Assembly (NCBI RefSeq): GCF_016887565.1
Contig: NZ_CP069396.1
Coordinates: forward strand, 10,026,001 to 10,090,000
Direction: 5' to 3'
Source of the DNA: Archangium violaceum
Lineage (GTDB): Bacteria; Myxococcota; Myxococcia; Myxococcales; Myxococcaceae
DNA length: 64,000 bases
Part shown: piece by piece, positions 1-8,998 of the stretch
Layout of the letters: each line of letters starts with the position of its first letter
Numbering within the stretch: the first letter of the stretch is position 1
Position numbers and translations under genes: made by a program
Notes under the pieces: model-generated
Databases searched by the model: none
The model's input: only the letters and a program-made list of their open reading frames with translations
What the model was told of the DNA's origin: nothing

Positions 1-1
1 C

Positions 2-841
2 GTCCGTCCCGAGGAGCCACCAGAGGTTCTCGCCAGGAAGGGCTCCACCCTGGTGCGAAACATGCTCGCCGAGTACCACTCGGATCCTCGGAGCTATCAG
101 GATGGCTCCAAGGCATTCGAATTCGCTCAAGGCGTGTATGGACACCGTGACGTCAAGAAATGCCTCTCGAACGCGCAGCACGAGAAGTGCGCCTACTGCG
201 AGGTACGAATCGTCAGCGATGCCGGAGACGTCGAACACTTCCGGCCCAAGGCATGTGTGCGTCAGGGCAAGGACCAGCCCAAGCAGAGCCCAGGCTATTT
301 CTGGCTCGCCTACACGTGGAGCAATCTTCTTTATGCCTGCTCTCGCTGCAACCGCGAGCACAAGCGGGACCTCTTCCCACTCACGGATCCAACGGCCCGT
401 GCCGATGCCCTACGCGAGGAGGGAAGCACGGCGGGGGAAGCTCCGCTCCTGCTGGACCCCGCCACCGACACGCCAGAGCTCCACATTCGTTTCAACGGGG
501 AACGCGCCGAGCCCCTGAATGAAGGACGGCGTGGACGCATGACCATCGACGTGCTCGGACTCAATCGCATGAGGCTATTGGAAGCACGCCGGGAGAGGCT
601 CGAGCACGTCCGAAAGAGGTTCAATACCTTGCGCCTCGTGCGAGCAGGCCTCTTTCCCATGAACCACCCCGAGGCACGGGAACATCTCCACGACCTGTGC
701 CGGGAGATCCTCGCGGCGACGGATTCCCGTGCGCCCTTCGCGGCGATGATCCGCGGCGCGGTGCGACAGTGGTTCGCACCGGACCTGGAATTCCCCTGCT
801 CCGAGGAACGACTCGTGGCCTGGGCGCTCACGCTCCAATGA
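2..841 (+). CDS. HNH endonuclease family protein (TIGR02646/PtuB-like), 5' end outside window
   Basis: The frame is open to the left edge and already reads family-like sequence (VRPEEPPEVL) there, so the true start lies outside; the internal GTG at 53 is probably not the start. The protein has the HNH pattern of this family: a CxYC zinc pair (KCAYCEV), then DVEHFRPK carrying the catalytic His, then a W-N-L/CSRCN segment ending in LFPL. In known systems such nucleases pair with an AAA/SMC-like ATPase encoded just upstream (Septu PtuA-PtuB, the Ec78 retron effector pair). That partner would lie outside this window, so a role in defence is inferred. It overlaps the converging hydrolase gene by 14 bases. 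Confidence 0.8.
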   Translation, partial: VRPEEPPEVLARKGSTLVRNMLAEYHSDPRSYQDGSKAFEFAQGVYGHRDVKKCLSNAQHEKCAYCEVRIVSDAGDVEHFRPKACVRQGKDQPKQSPGYFWLAYTWSNLLYACSRCNREHKRDLFPLTDPTARADALREEGSTAGEAPLLLDPATDTPELHIRFNGERAEPLNEGRRGRMTIDVLGLNRMRLLEARRERLEHVRKRFNTLRLVRAGLFPMNHPEAREHLHDLCREILAATDSRAPFAAMIRGAVRQWFAPDLEFPCSEERLVAWALTLQ

Positions 842-1697
842 AGGTCCGGAGGCGCTCGACCACGAGCTCCGGTTGCCGGATGGGCAGATCGTGGCTCGCG
901 TCCGGGATGGTCTCGCAGACGATTCCCGGCACGAGCGAGCGCGCGCGGGCCATCACCGTCTCCGCATCGTAGATGCGCTCCTGCTGGCCCACGAGGAGGA
1001 GCGTCGGCACCTGGATGCGCCGCAGCACCTCCTCCTTCACCACCGCCGGCCATGGACCGCGGTACCAGCCGAAGTGCCGGAGCCCCGTCCACATCACGTC
1101 CCCGATTCCGCTCATCACCGCGTCGTACAGGCCCCCCGCCTCCTTCGGCGGAACGGCCGCCCACCGCAGATGGGCGTGAACCCACTCGCGCCGCTTCCAG
1201 AACAGGAAGGGAAAGCCCCGCAGGGCGAACTCGGTATTGAAACGGACGAAGGTGGCTCCCGGGGCGATCATCACCAGCTTCGACACCCGCTCCGGGGCCC
1301 GCGAGGCGTACTGCGCGGTGAGCCAGCCTCCGTACGACATCCCGCCCAGGTTCGTCCGCGACAGCCCTAGCGCGGTGAGCAGCTCGTCCAACCAACCGAG
1401 GAGCTGCTCGACCCGCGTGATGGGACGATGCGGCACGCTGAAGCCGTGATCGCCCGGCAGGTCCACGGCGTAGACCCGGAACGACTTCCCGAGCTCCAGG
1501 GCGTTCGCCGCCCACATGCCGGAAGAGACCTTGAACCCGTGGAGGAGCACGAGCGGCGGTGCCCCTTCCCTCCCCCACACCTGCACCCGGGTGCGCGCGC
1601 TCGGCGTCTCGACGTCCCGGGACTCGGGTGCGGTGGTCCACAACGACAGCAGGTGCTCATACGCCCGCCGGAAATCAACCTCTGTCTGGGAGCTCAT
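828..1697 (-). CDS. alpha/beta-fold hydrolase
   Basis: This 289-residue protein has the alpha/beta hydrolase layout: the HG oxyanion segment (LLHGF, about residue 51), the nucleophile elbow GMSYG with Ser121, a candidate acid near residue 244 after the LLLVGQ strand, and the catalytic His in DASHD near residue 269. There is no signal peptide, so it is predicted to be cytoplasmic. Its ATG overlaps the stop of the upstream SDR gene by 4 bases, so the two are probably translationally coupled and may act on related small molecules. The substrate cannot be read from sequence; esterase, lactonase or dehalogenase-type activity are all possible. Confidence 0.85.
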   Translation of the reverse strand: MSSQTEVDFRRAYEHLLSLWTTAPESRDVETPSARTRVQVWGREGAPPLVLLHGFKVSSGMWAANALELGKSFRVYAVDLPGDHGFSVPHRPITRVEQLLGWLDELLTALGLSRTNLGGMSYGGWLTAQYASRAPERVSKLVMIAPGATFVRFNTEFALRGFPFLFWKRREWVHAHLRWAAVPPKEAGGLYDAVMSGIGDVMWTGLRHFGWYRGPWPAVVKEEVLRRIQVPTLLLVGQQERIYDAETVMARARSLVPGIVCETIPDASHDLPIRQPELVVERLRTFIGA

Positions 1698-2536
1698 GCC
1701 AACCCCACCTCCTTCTCACTCCAGGACCACAGCCGCTCGGCGAGCCCGCGGTCATTCGCCTTCTTCGACACGGAGACGATCTTCTTCTTGTAGAAGTACT
1801 CGCCCGAGACACGGGTGACGTCCTCGCTCGCCGCCAGGTACACGGACGTCTCGGCGCCCTGCGCCGGAGTCAGGAAGAACGGCTTGAGCAGGGCCAGGAT
1901 GGCTCCGCCGAAGCCCGTCTCCCGATCCTTCCCGAGCTGGGTGCCCACCGCTCCGGGGTGCAGGCTGTTGGCGGTGACGGCGGTGCCTCGCAGCCGCTCC
2001 GCGAGCGCCTTGGTGAACAGGATGTTGGCGAGCTTGGACTGCGCGTAGCCCTTCCACGCGCCATACTTCCGGGTGAGGTGCGGGTCATCCCAGTGGATGG
2101 ACCCCACCTTGTGCGCGCCCGACGAGACGTTGATGATCCGCCCCTGCGGCGCCCGCTTCACCTGCTCCAGCAGCAGGTTCGTGAGCAGGAAGTGGCCGAG
2201 GTGATTGACACCCAGCTGCGACTCGAAGCCGTCCCGCGTCGCCTGCCGCTTCAGGGAGAAGACCCCCGCGTTGTTGATCAGCACGTCCAGGACCTCGTGC
2301 CGGGCCTGGAAGCTCCGGGCGAACTCCCGGATGCTCCCGAGCGAGCCCAGGTCGCACTGCATCAGCTCGACCTTGCCCGGCCCGCCGTGCTGGAGGGCCT
2401 CTCGCAGCGCGGCCTCACCCCGCTCGGCACTGCGGCAGACCATGACGACCTTCGCGCCTCGTCGCGCCAGCTCCACCGTCGTGGCCAGCCCCACTCCCGA
2501 GTTGGCACCGGTCACGAGCACTGTCTTGTCTTTCAT
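1694..2536 (-). CDS. short-chain dehydrogenase/reductase (retinol dehydrogenase-like)
   Basis: A 280-residue SDR with the N-terminal nucleotide-binding motif TGANSGVG, the NNAG motif, the catalytic YAQSK (YxxxK) and a PGAV segment after it. The arginine in VCRSAE after the second beta strand fits NADP(H) preference. I chose the ATG at 2536 because it begins MKDKTVLVTGA directly and has AGGAG about 7 bases upstream; the frame is open for 100 more codons upstream but that stretch is not SDR-like. It is the first gene of a two-gene operon with the alpha/beta hydrolase and diverges from the amidohydrolase across 97 bases. Substrate unknown. Confidence 0.88.
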   Translation of the reverse strand: MKDKTVLVTGANSGVGLATTVELARRGAKVVMVCRSAERGEAALREALQHGGPGKVELMQCDLGSLGSIREFARSFQARHEVLDVLINNAGVFSLKRQATRDGFESQLGVNHLGHFLLTNLLLEQVKRAPQGRIINVSSGAHKVGSIHWDDPHLTRKYGAWKGYAQSKLANILFTKALAERLRGTAVTANSLHPGAVGTQLGKDRETGFGGAILALLKPFFLTPAQGAETSVYLAASEDVTRVSGEYFYKKKIVSVSKKANDRGLAERLWSWSEKEVGLA

Positions 2537-2633
2537 CTGATGGGCTCCTGGATTCAATCCTCGACCATACCGGGAGTGCGTGCTCACATGAAGGAGCGCA
2601 GTTCGGGGGGCTGTCCCCATTCCAGGAGGACCC

Positions 2634-4454
2634 ATGTCCGCGTCGCCGTACGAGCTCGTCATCTCCAACGGACTCTTCTTCGACGGGCAAGGCAGCCCGC
2701 CCCGGGTGCGCCACCTGGGCATCCGTGACGGCCTCGTGGCGGACATCAGCGAGTCGCCCCTGCCACGGGGGCCCGGCACGCGCGTCATCGACGCCACGGG
2801 CCGCTGGGTGATGCCCGGGTTCATCGACCTGCACACGCACTACGACGCCGAGGTGGAGCTGGCCCCCTCGCTCTCCGAGTCCGTCCGCCACGGCGTCACC
2901 TCCGTGATGGTGGGGAGCTGCTCGCTCAGCCTCGCGGTGGGTAAGCCCGAGGACCTCGCGGACCAGTTCTGCCGCGTGGAGGCCATCCCCTACGACACGG
3001 TGCGCTCGCTGCTCGAGCGCAAGAAGGACTGGAACACGCTCGGCGAGTACCTCACCCACCTGGACGGGCTGCCGCTGGGACCCAACGTGGGCTCCTTCGT
3101 GGGCCACTCGGCCATCCGGGCCCACGTGATGGGGCTGGAGCGCAGCCTGGATGACAGGGTGAAGCCCTCCTCGGAGGAGCTGGCCCGGATGGAGGCGCTG
3201 CTGCGCGAGGGACTCGACGAGGGCTACGCCGGCCTCTCCATCATGACGCTGAAGTGGGACAAGATCGGCGGGAGCCGCTCCATCCGCAGCCGGCCCCTGC
3301 CCTCCACCTTCGCGAGCTGGTCCGAGTACCGCCGCTTCACGCGCATCCTCCGCGAGCGAGGCCGCGTCTTCCAGGGCGTGCCCAACATCACCACCAAGGT
3401 GAACGTCTTCCTCTTCCTCTGGGAGAGCATGGGGCTGTTCCGCCAGCCGTTGAAGACGACGGTCATCTCCATGATGGACAGCCGGGCCAACCGGGGCATC
3501 CACTGGCAGGTGGGCCTGCTGTCGCGCCTCTTCAACCGGGTGCTGAAGGCGGACTTCCGCTGGCAGGCGCTGCCGGAGATTTTCGACCTGTGGTCGGACG
3601 GCATCGACCTGGTGGTCTTCGAGGAGTTCGGCGCGGGAGCGGCGGCGCTGCACCTGCAGGACGCAATGGAGCGCAGGCACCTGCTGGAAGACCCGGAGTA
3701 CCGGGCGGCGTTCAAGCGGCAGTGGAAGAGCAAGCTGCTGCCCAAGGTGTTCCACCGGGACTTCAACCAGTCCGAGGTGCTGAAGGCGCCGGACCCGTCA
3801 CTGGTGGGCCGCTCGTTCGCGGACATCGCTCGCGAGCGCGGACAGGACGTGGTGGACACCTTCCTGGACCTGGTGGCGCGCTACGGACCGGAGCTGCGCT
3901 GGTACACGGTGATGGCCAACGACCGGCCGCGCGCGCTGGAGTCCATCGTGAGCCACCCGGACGTGCTCATCGGCTTCTCGGACGCGGGGGCGCACCTGCG
4001 CAACATGGCGCACTACAACTTCCCGCTGCGCATGCTGCGGCTGGTGCGCGAGGCGGAGAAGCGCGGCGAGCCGGTGATGTCCATGGAGCGCGCGGTGCAC
4101 CGGCTCACGGGGGAGCTCGCCGACTGGCTGGGGCTGGACGCCGGGACGCTCGCGCCGGGCCGGAGGGCCGACGTGGTGGTGGTGGACCCCGAGCGGCTCG
4201 GCGCCGGGCTGGACGTGCCCCAGGAGTCCACCCTGGAGGGCTTCGACGGCTTCGTCCGGCTGGTGAACCAGAACGGTGGCGCCGTGGAGACCGTGCTCAT
4301 CAACGGCCGGCTCGCGGTGCACGCGGGCGCGCCCATGCCCGAGTTGGGCCGGGAGCGCGGCTTCGGACGCGTGCTGCGCGTCTCACATCTTCCGCAGTCG
4401 GATGCGGCGCACCTTGTGGTCGGGTCCCTTCACGAGGATGAGCCGCGCGCGTGA
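2634..4454 (+). CDS. amidohydrolase family 3 protein, N-acyl-D-amino-acid deacylase-like
   Basis: This 606-residue protein resembles D-aminoacylase-type amidohydrolases. A short N-terminal beta domain ([10 protein letters not shown]) is followed by the metal-binding HTH (His67, His69) in [10 protein letters not shown], a cysteine in VGSCSLS at the place where D-aminoacylases carry a metal-bridging Cys, GHSAIR, and the late catalytic Asp in GFSDAGAH. The C-terminus returns to the beta domain ([13 protein letters not shown]). Family members hydrolyse N-acyl-D-amino acids or related cyclic amides; the exact substrate is not evident. No signal peptide is seen. AGGAGG sits about 5 bases before the ATG. 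The 3' end overlaps the convergent coaA by 72 bases, an unusually long convergent overlap. Confidence 0.85.
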   Translation: MSASPYELVISNGLFFDGQGSPPRVRHLGIRDGLVADISESPLPRGPGTRVIDATGRWVMPGFIDLHTHYDAEVELAPSLSESVRHGVTSVMVGSCSLSLAVGKPEDLADQFCRVEAIPYDTVRSLLERKKDWNTLGEYLTHLDGLPLGPNVGSFVGHSAIRAHVMGLERSLDDRVKPSSEELARMEALLREGLDEGYAGLSIMTLKWDKIGGSRSIRSRPLPSTFASWSEYRRFTRILRERGRVFQGVPNITTKVNVFLFLWESMGLFRQPLKTTVISMMDSRANRGIHWQVGLLSRLFNRVLKADFRWQALPEIFDLWSDGIDLVVFEEFGAGAAALHLQDAMERRHLLEDPEYRAAFKRQWKSKLLPKVFHRDFNQSEVLKAPDPSLVGRSFADIARERGQDVVDTFLDLVARYGPELRWYTVMANDRPRALESIVSHPDVLIGFSDAGAHLRNMAHYNFPLRMLRLVREAEKRGEPVMSMERAVHRLTGELADWLGLDAGTLAPGRRADVVVVDPERLGAGLDVPQESTLEGFDGFVRLVNQNGGAVETVLINGRLAVHAGAPMPELGRERGFGRVLRVSHLPQSDAAHLVVGSLHEDEPRA

Positions 4455-5336
4455 GCGGGTGGGCGCGATGTTCTGCGCCAGGTTGGGGCCGTTGATCTCC
4501 CCCCACACGGACTCGGCGCGGGCGATGGCCTGCTCCTCGGTGAGCTCGGCGAAGCGGCGGAAGAAGGAGCGCTCGTCGCGGAACGCCGTCTGCCTCAGGC
4601 TCAGGAAGCGGTCCACGTACCAGCGCCGGATGTCCTGCTCGTGCGCGTCGACGTAGATGGAGAAGTCGAAGAAGTCGGACAGGAAGATGTGCGCCGGCTT
4701 CCCGCCCGCCGCCGGCCCCGTCTGCAGGACGTTGAGCCCCTCCAGGATGACGATGTCCGGCCGGCGGATCGTCACCCCCTCGTCGGGGACGATGTCGTAG
4801 ACGAGGTGCGAGTACATGGGCGCGGTCACCTCGGCGCGTCCGGCCTTGAGCTCCGCCAGGAAGCGCACCAGGCCTCGCCGGTCATAGCTCTCGGGGAAGC
4901 CCTTGCGGTGCATGATGTTGCGCTCGGTGAGCACGCGGTTGGGGAACAGGAACCCGTCCGTGGTGACGAGCGCCACGTGCGGATGGTCCGGCCACCGCGA
5001 CAGCAGCGCCTGGAGGATGCGCGCCGTGGTGCTCTTGCCCACCGCCACGCTGCCCGCGATGCCGATGATGAAGGGCACCTTCTGGGTGAAGCCACCGAGG
5101 AACGCCTGCTGCGCCGTCCACAGGCTCTGTGTCGCGGCCACGTGGAGGTTGAGCAGCCGGGACAGCGGCAGGTAGACGTCCGCCACCTCCTCGAGATCCA
5201 GGTGCTCGCCGAGCCCCCGCAGTCCCTCGACCTCCTCCGCCGTCAGGGGGAGCGGGGTCGCGGCGCGCAGGGCCCTCCACGCATCGCGCTCGAAGTCGAC
5301 GAACATGGAGGCGGTCTGTGGCTTGGGTGCGGACAT
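4383..5336 (-). CDS. coaA: type I pantothenate kinase
   Basis: CoaA phosphorylates pantothenate with ATP, the first committed step of coenzyme A synthesis, in the cytoplasm. The 317 residues match the usual length of type I PanK. Visible signatures are the P-loop GSVAVGKST (residues 95-103), TTDGFLFPN, the [11 protein letters not shown] substrate region, YDIVP and LEGLNVLQ. Type I enzymes are normally feedback-inhibited by CoA; the fold suggests this but the sequence does not prove it. It appears monocistronic and overlaps the amidohydrolase tail at its 3' end. The ATG follows a GGAGGG run. Confidence 0.95.
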   Translation of the reverse strand: MSAPKPQTASMFVDFERDAWRALRAATPLPLTAEEVEGLRGLGEHLDLEEVADVYLPLSRLLNLHVAATQSLWTAQQAFLGGFTQKVPFIIGIAGSVAVGKSTTARILQALLSRWPDHPHVALVTTDGFLFPNRVLTERNIMHRKGFPESYDRRGLVRFLAELKAGRAEVTAPMYSHLVYDIVPDEGVTIRRPDIVILEGLNVLQTGPAAGGKPAHIFLSDFFDFSIYVDAHEQDIRRWYVDRFLSLRQTAFRDERSFFRRFAELTEEQAIARAESVWGEINGPNLAQNIAPTRSRARLILVKGPDHKVRRIRLRKM

Positions 5337-5544
5337 GGAGCCCTCCTCCCTTGTGAGGGCGGGTCATCCTACCGAAGCGTCCAGCGCTTGACGGAGTCGT
5401 CGTGAGCTGTTCGCTCGTCCACGCCCGCAACATCGCGAGAGCAACACTCACACTGATAGCGACAAATAGGCGTCACTCGGATTGCACTATTGGCGGCATT
5501 TTCTCTCTCGACCACACACTCGAAGTGTCGTTGGGAGGTGCACA

Positions 5545-6450
5545 GTGAAGAATCCAGTGAGGGTCGGGTTACCTGCCGCGATGCTGCTGTGGACGGCCAC
5601 CCTGGCCTGTGGCCCGGCGGAGGAAGCCCCCGGGGACGAGGAGCCCGCCAGCCAGCGCCAGGCAGCCCGCTCCTCCAACAGCGAGACGCTCAACGGACTG
5701 GCCTTCAATGGCCTCGCCTTCAATGGACTGGCCTTCAACGGCCTGGCCTTCAACGGGCTGAACAGCGCCAGCTTCTCGGCCTGGTTCCAGCAGAACGACT
5801 CGCTGGCAGACATGGTCATGCGGTACGTCGTCACCTGTGCCGTGCCGGCCGGAGAGACGCGCATGTACACGGATCCCCAGGGAAGGACGTACGTGTGGGC
5901 GGGCTCGCTGGGGCTGGCGCCGGACTGGGCCAACGGCCAGCCGGCGACCGTGAGGGAGCAGCAGCTCGTCTCCGGGTGCCTGGCCGCCCACGTCAACAAA
6001 TACGGGCGGACCGTCCCCATCTCCATCCTGGGCGCCAACGCGCGGGGGCAGCCCATCCCCACCACCCAGGCGGAGCTCCAGGAGTTCTCCCAGCGGGAGG
6101 GATGCTTCTTCGGCAACCTCTTCAAGAACGAGGGCATCTACGTCGGCAACGACGCCAGTCCGCTGGGCAGGAACAGGAGCAGCGTGCGGGCCTGTGCGCT
6201 CTCGGGCAGGAGTGACGAGTGTCCGCCGATCGTCCCCATCGGGAGCTGCGCCGCGAGCTGCACGCCCGACGCCACGAACACGTACTACACGCGGTGCAAC
6301 CGCAACGGCATCACCTACGTCCCCCTCATCACCCGCATCCATCCCCAGGACATCTACGTGTGCGGTGACGGCACCTGCCAGTTCACCGAGTCCTGTGGCA
6401 TCGGCCTGAGCACCGTGCAGTGCACCCTCGACTGCGGCATCTGTCGCTGA
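5545..6450 (+). CDS. lipoprotein with NGLAF pentapeptide repeats
   Basis: I start this at GTG 5545, which has GGGAGG about 6 bases upstream and gives a lipoprotein signal peptide ending TLAC (Cys22). After a Glu-rich stretch come four perfect NGLAF repeats plus NGL (residues 50-72), then a roughly 230-residue domain I do not recognise. That domain has many cysteines and ends in a Cys-rich module (CGDGTCQFTESCGIG ... CTLDCG) like the short cysteine modules on secreted myxobacterial proteins. NGL-type repeats in front of otherwise varied domains recur in large myxobacterial proteins of unknown role. It is probably anchored to the cell surface or in the periplasm. Function unknown. Confidence 0.8.
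   Translation: MKNPVRVGLPAAMLLWTATLACGPAEEAPGDEEPASQRQAARSSNSETLNGLAFNGLAFNGLAFNGLAFNGLNSASFSAWFQQNDSLADMVMRYVVTCAVPAGETRMYTDPQGRTYVWAGSLGLAPDWANGQPATVREQQLVSGCLAAHVNKYGRTVPISILGANARGQPIPTTQAELQEFSQREGCFFGNLFKNEGIYVGNDASPLGRNRSSVRACALSGRSDECPPIVPIGSCAASCTPDATNTYYTRCNRNGITYVPLITRIHPQDIYVCGDGTCQFTESCGIGLSTVQCTLDCGICR
5692..5760 (+). repeat. 15-base tandem repeat encoding NGLAF
   Basis: Four consecutive 15-base units each encode Asn-Gly-Leu-Ala-Phe, followed by a partial NGL. Units differ mainly at synonymous wobble positions (ggactg/ggcctc/ggcctg), so the peptide is conserved more tightly than the DNA. Confidence 0.9.
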
Positions 6451-6467
6451 GCGCCGGGCACCGAGCG

Positions 6468-8294
6468 CTACTCACCCGCCGCCTTGAAGATGAAGGGGTA
6501 CGTCACGGTGACCATCCCGCCCCCCTTGAGCTTGGGGAACACCCACCCGCGCACGCGGCCGGCCACGCACTTCTCCAGCTCGACGTTGCCCGCGGTGGAC
6601 TGAGACACCTCCGAGGAGGCGACCGAGCCCTCCGCCGAGATGATGAAGCGGACGGCCACCTTGCCGGACAGCGCCGGGTAGCGGTTGAGCAGGCTCTCGT
6701 AGCAGTAGCGCACCTGCGAGCGGTTGAGCTGGATGACCCGGCGGATGAGGTCGCGGTCCAGGGGATTGGAGACTTGTGGCTCCTCGGCGGCGAGGCCCAC
6801 CGTCACGCCCTGCTTCTGCCCCACCCGCGCGGGTCCGTTGCCATAGTCGGACTCTCCCGTGGAGCGGCCTCGGAGTCCCGCGTTGCCGACGAGGCCGACC
6901 GTCTCGCCGCCCCCGTTGCCGCCGGGACCGGAGCGCAACCCCAGCATGCCGAGGTTGCCAGCGCTGCTGGTCCGGGTGCTGCCCACGTGTCCCAGGGCGC
7001 TCGCGAAGCTGCTTCCCGGGCCCTGGAAGAGGTTGGCGGTATTCACTCCGCCGAGCAGCCCCCGCGCGACCTCGCGGGCATCCATCCGCTTCCCCTTCGA
7101 GCCCTTCGTGGAGAGGAGCGGCCCCGGTAGGGCCTTCAGGGGCTTCTCCGCCCGCGGCTCCGGTTCGCGTGGCCGGCTGGCCTCCCGCCGGACCTCGCGC
7201 TCCTTCTTCACCGCGTCGAGCTGCTGGAGCAGCCGATTCTTCTGGACCTCGGGCGGCTTGACGATGAGCTTCGCGATGCGCGACTGGCCTCTCGCGAGCT
7301 CATCCGCGAACCCGGCCGCGTCCGCGTCGTGGTTGGCGGCGCTGATGACGAAGAAGCCCGCGAGGAAGAACGTCACCAGGAAGATGTTGAGCAGGGTGGT
7401 GTCCAGCGAGTCCGTCAGCCGCGCCACCACCGGACGGGGCACCGGCTGGAAGCACACCTCCAGCACCACGCCGCCGAGCTCCACCCGGAGGAAGTCGTCC
7501 ATCTCCAGCGCGAGGGCATAGGCCTCGCCCTCGTGCGCGGCGAGCCCGGACTCGATGACCGCTCGCAGGTCGCGCGTGTCCCCGCTCCGGGTGAGCTCGC
7601 CCTTCATCCTCCCCGTGAAGCAGACGGTGAAGCCCTTCCCGTCGGTGCGCAGCACCTCGAAGCGGGGCGCGCCCAGCCGGGCATCCCCCATGACGAAGTC
7701 CACGCCCGCGGCACTGCCCACGCTGAAGCTCTTGCGCGCACCCGGAGCGACGAAGAACTCGCCCACGTCACGGTCTCCCCAGAGGAAGCGCAGGCCCACC
7801 CCGAGCGGTCCACGGGCCTTGCGCGGCACCGCCCGGCGCTCGCGCGGCACGGCCACGGGGGAAGGCGCGTCGGGCACCGCCACCGCGGGAACCGGCACGG
7901 CCTGGGGCGGGATTGTGCTCGTGGCCACTGGCGCCGGTGGCTCAACGGGCCCGGCACTCTCGACGGCGGAGGCGAGGTTGCGCGCGGCCACCTCCGTGGG
8001 GTTCTCCAGGCGGAGCGTCGTGCCGCCCACCTGGAGCTCATCCCCGAAGGTGATGCGACTCTTGCTCACCCGTCTGCCATTGACGTGGGTCCCCCCGATG
8101 CTGCCCATGTCCGTGATGAACAGACCGCCGTCGGCTCCCACCTCGATGACGGCGTGGATGCGGCTGACCTTCTCGTCCTCCAGACAGAGGTGCGCGGACG
8201 CGAGGCGGCCGATCTTGATGATGTCGCGCTCGAAATCCCGGGACGTGACGAGCACGTCCCCCTTGAAGACCTTGAGTCTGACAGGAATGGCCAT
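6468..8294 (-). CDS. FHA-domain protein with transmembrane segment and AgmX/PglI-type C-terminal domain
   Basis: The 608-residue protein starts at ATG 8294 (GGAG 5 bases before). An N-terminal FHA domain (about 20-95) has the phosphothreonine-binding set G29R30, S44-RIH and N72G73. A Pro/Ala linker follows, then a roughly 130-residue middle domain, one transmembrane helix (about 300-320), a long basic/Gly-rich stretch, and a C-terminal domain of about 95 residues (VRYCYESLLNRYP ... GKVAVRFIISAEG ... YPFIF) of the TonB-like AgmX/PglI type named for myxobacterial gliding genes. Cytoplasmic FHA plus periplasmic TonB-like end suggests a phospho-signal transmitted across the inner membrane. It converges with the preceding lipoprotein gene across 17 bases. 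Confidence 0.85.
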   Translation of the reverse strand: MAIPVRLKVFKGDVLVTSRDFERDIIKIGRLASAHLCLEDEKVSRIHAVIEVGADGGLFITDMGSIGGTHVNGRRVSKSRITFGDELQVGGTTLRLENPTEVAARNLASAVESAGPVEPPAPVATSTIPPQAVPVPAVAVPDAPSPVAVPRERRAVPRKARGPLGVGLRFLWGDRDVGEFFVAPGARKSFSVGSAAGVDFVMGDARLGAPRFEVLRTDGKGFTVCFTGRMKGELTRSGDTRDLRAVIESGLAAHEGEAYALALEMDDFLRVELGGVVLEVCFQPVPRPVVARLTDSLDTTLLNIFLVTFFLAGFFVISAANHDADAAGFADELARGQSRIAKLIVKPPEVQKNRLLQQLDAVKKEREVRREASRPREPEPRAEKPLKALPGPLLSTKGSKGKRMDAREVARGLLGGVNTANLFQGPGSSFASALGHVGSTRTSSAGNLGMLGLRSGPGGNGGGETVGLVGNAGLRGRSTGESDYGNGPARVGQKQGVTVGLAAEEPQVSNPLDRDLIRRVIQLNRSQVRYCYESLLNRYPALSGKVAVRFIISAEGSVASSEVSQSTAGNVELEKCVAGRVRGWVFPKLKGGGMVTVTYPFIFKAAGE

Positions 8295-8368
8295 GGTGGC
8301 TCCGATGCGTTGATGGAGCACCAGACACCCCGCGCGGCCACGGGTTCCCGCGAAGTCGCGGGGCCTGC

Positions 8369-8803
8369 TCAATCCAGCGGTGTGAACTCGCTACAGATGA
8401 AGCCACTGCCCTCCTCGCCCGAGGAGAACATCGCCCGCTTCGGGAAATGGTGGACGGGGTCGTAGTCCACATCCACCCGCGCGGAGGTGTTCAAGCCCGA
8501 CTCCACCTGCTGGAAGAGGGTGTCGATGGTGGGCGCGCTGTCCACGTCGATGCCGGGTGTGGGCGCGGTACCCTGGCCGACGTAGCGCACCGACACCACC
8601 TCGTCTCCCCGCACCTCGATCCGCCACGGCCCCCGCCCGGGCGCGAAGCCCGTCACCGTGTAGTCGTAGCGGTAGTGCTCGGGGTGCGTCTCGTTCCAGG
8701 CCTCGCGCTCGGTGCTCCACTGCGACTGCTCGCTCCCGCAGCCCACCAGACCCCACGTCAACAGCAGACCCAGACACCACCCGATGCTCACTCTCCTGTT
8801 CAT
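8369..8803 (-). CDS. DUF6174-type lipoprotein
   Basis: A 144-residue protein from ATG 8803 (AGGAAG just upstream) with a clear lipoprotein signal ending GLVGC. The mature part has the DUF6174 pattern: HYRYDYTVTG, then V-x-V-R-G-D-E-V-V-S-V, then PTIDTLFQ and VDYDPVHHFPK. DUF6174 proteins are small secreted or lipid-anchored proteins of unknown function. The gene lies 74 bases upstream of the FHA/AgmX-type gene in the same direction and may be co-transcribed. It diverges from the lipoprotein gene at 8999, with two palindromes between them. Confidence 0.75.
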   Translation of the reverse strand: MNRRVSIGWCLGLLLTWGLVGCGSEQSQWSTEREAWNETHPEHYRYDYTVTGFAPGRGPWRIEVRGDEVVSVRYVGQGTAPTPGIDVDSAPTIDTLFQQVESGLNTSARVDVDYDPVHHFPKRAMFSSGEEGSGFICSEFTPLD

Positions 8804-8922
8804 GTCCTTCCTCGATAGGCATGCGTGGCGCTCCCTGCTCCGCCAGCGGTGTGCCCGCCGACCGTGCAAGCCATGCGCCGGGCCGGGCTCCCTCGGAACA
8901 GCGCGAGGAGCGGGCCTGTGAG

Positions 8923-8963
8923 CCTCGAATATTCGAGGGGGCCTCGTGGATTCACGGAGGCCC
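8923..8963. promoter_or_regulatory. adjacent palindromes in a divergent intergenic region
   Basis: A perfect 16-base palindrome CCTCGAATATTCGAGG (8923-8938) is followed directly by an imperfect inverted repeat, GGGCCTC..GTG - GATT - CAC..GAGGCCC (8939-8963). Both lie between divergent lipoprotein genes starting at 8803 and 8999. They could be an operator for a dimeric regulator plus a leader hairpin; no binding protein is known. Confidence 0.4.
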
Positions 8964-8998
8964 GGACGTCCCCGCGCGGCTGTGGCACAGTCGCGCTC

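Noticed and set aside
53-841. HNH gene starting at GTG 53
   Set aside because: The frame is open to base 2 and family-like sequence continues upstream, so this is a truncated view.
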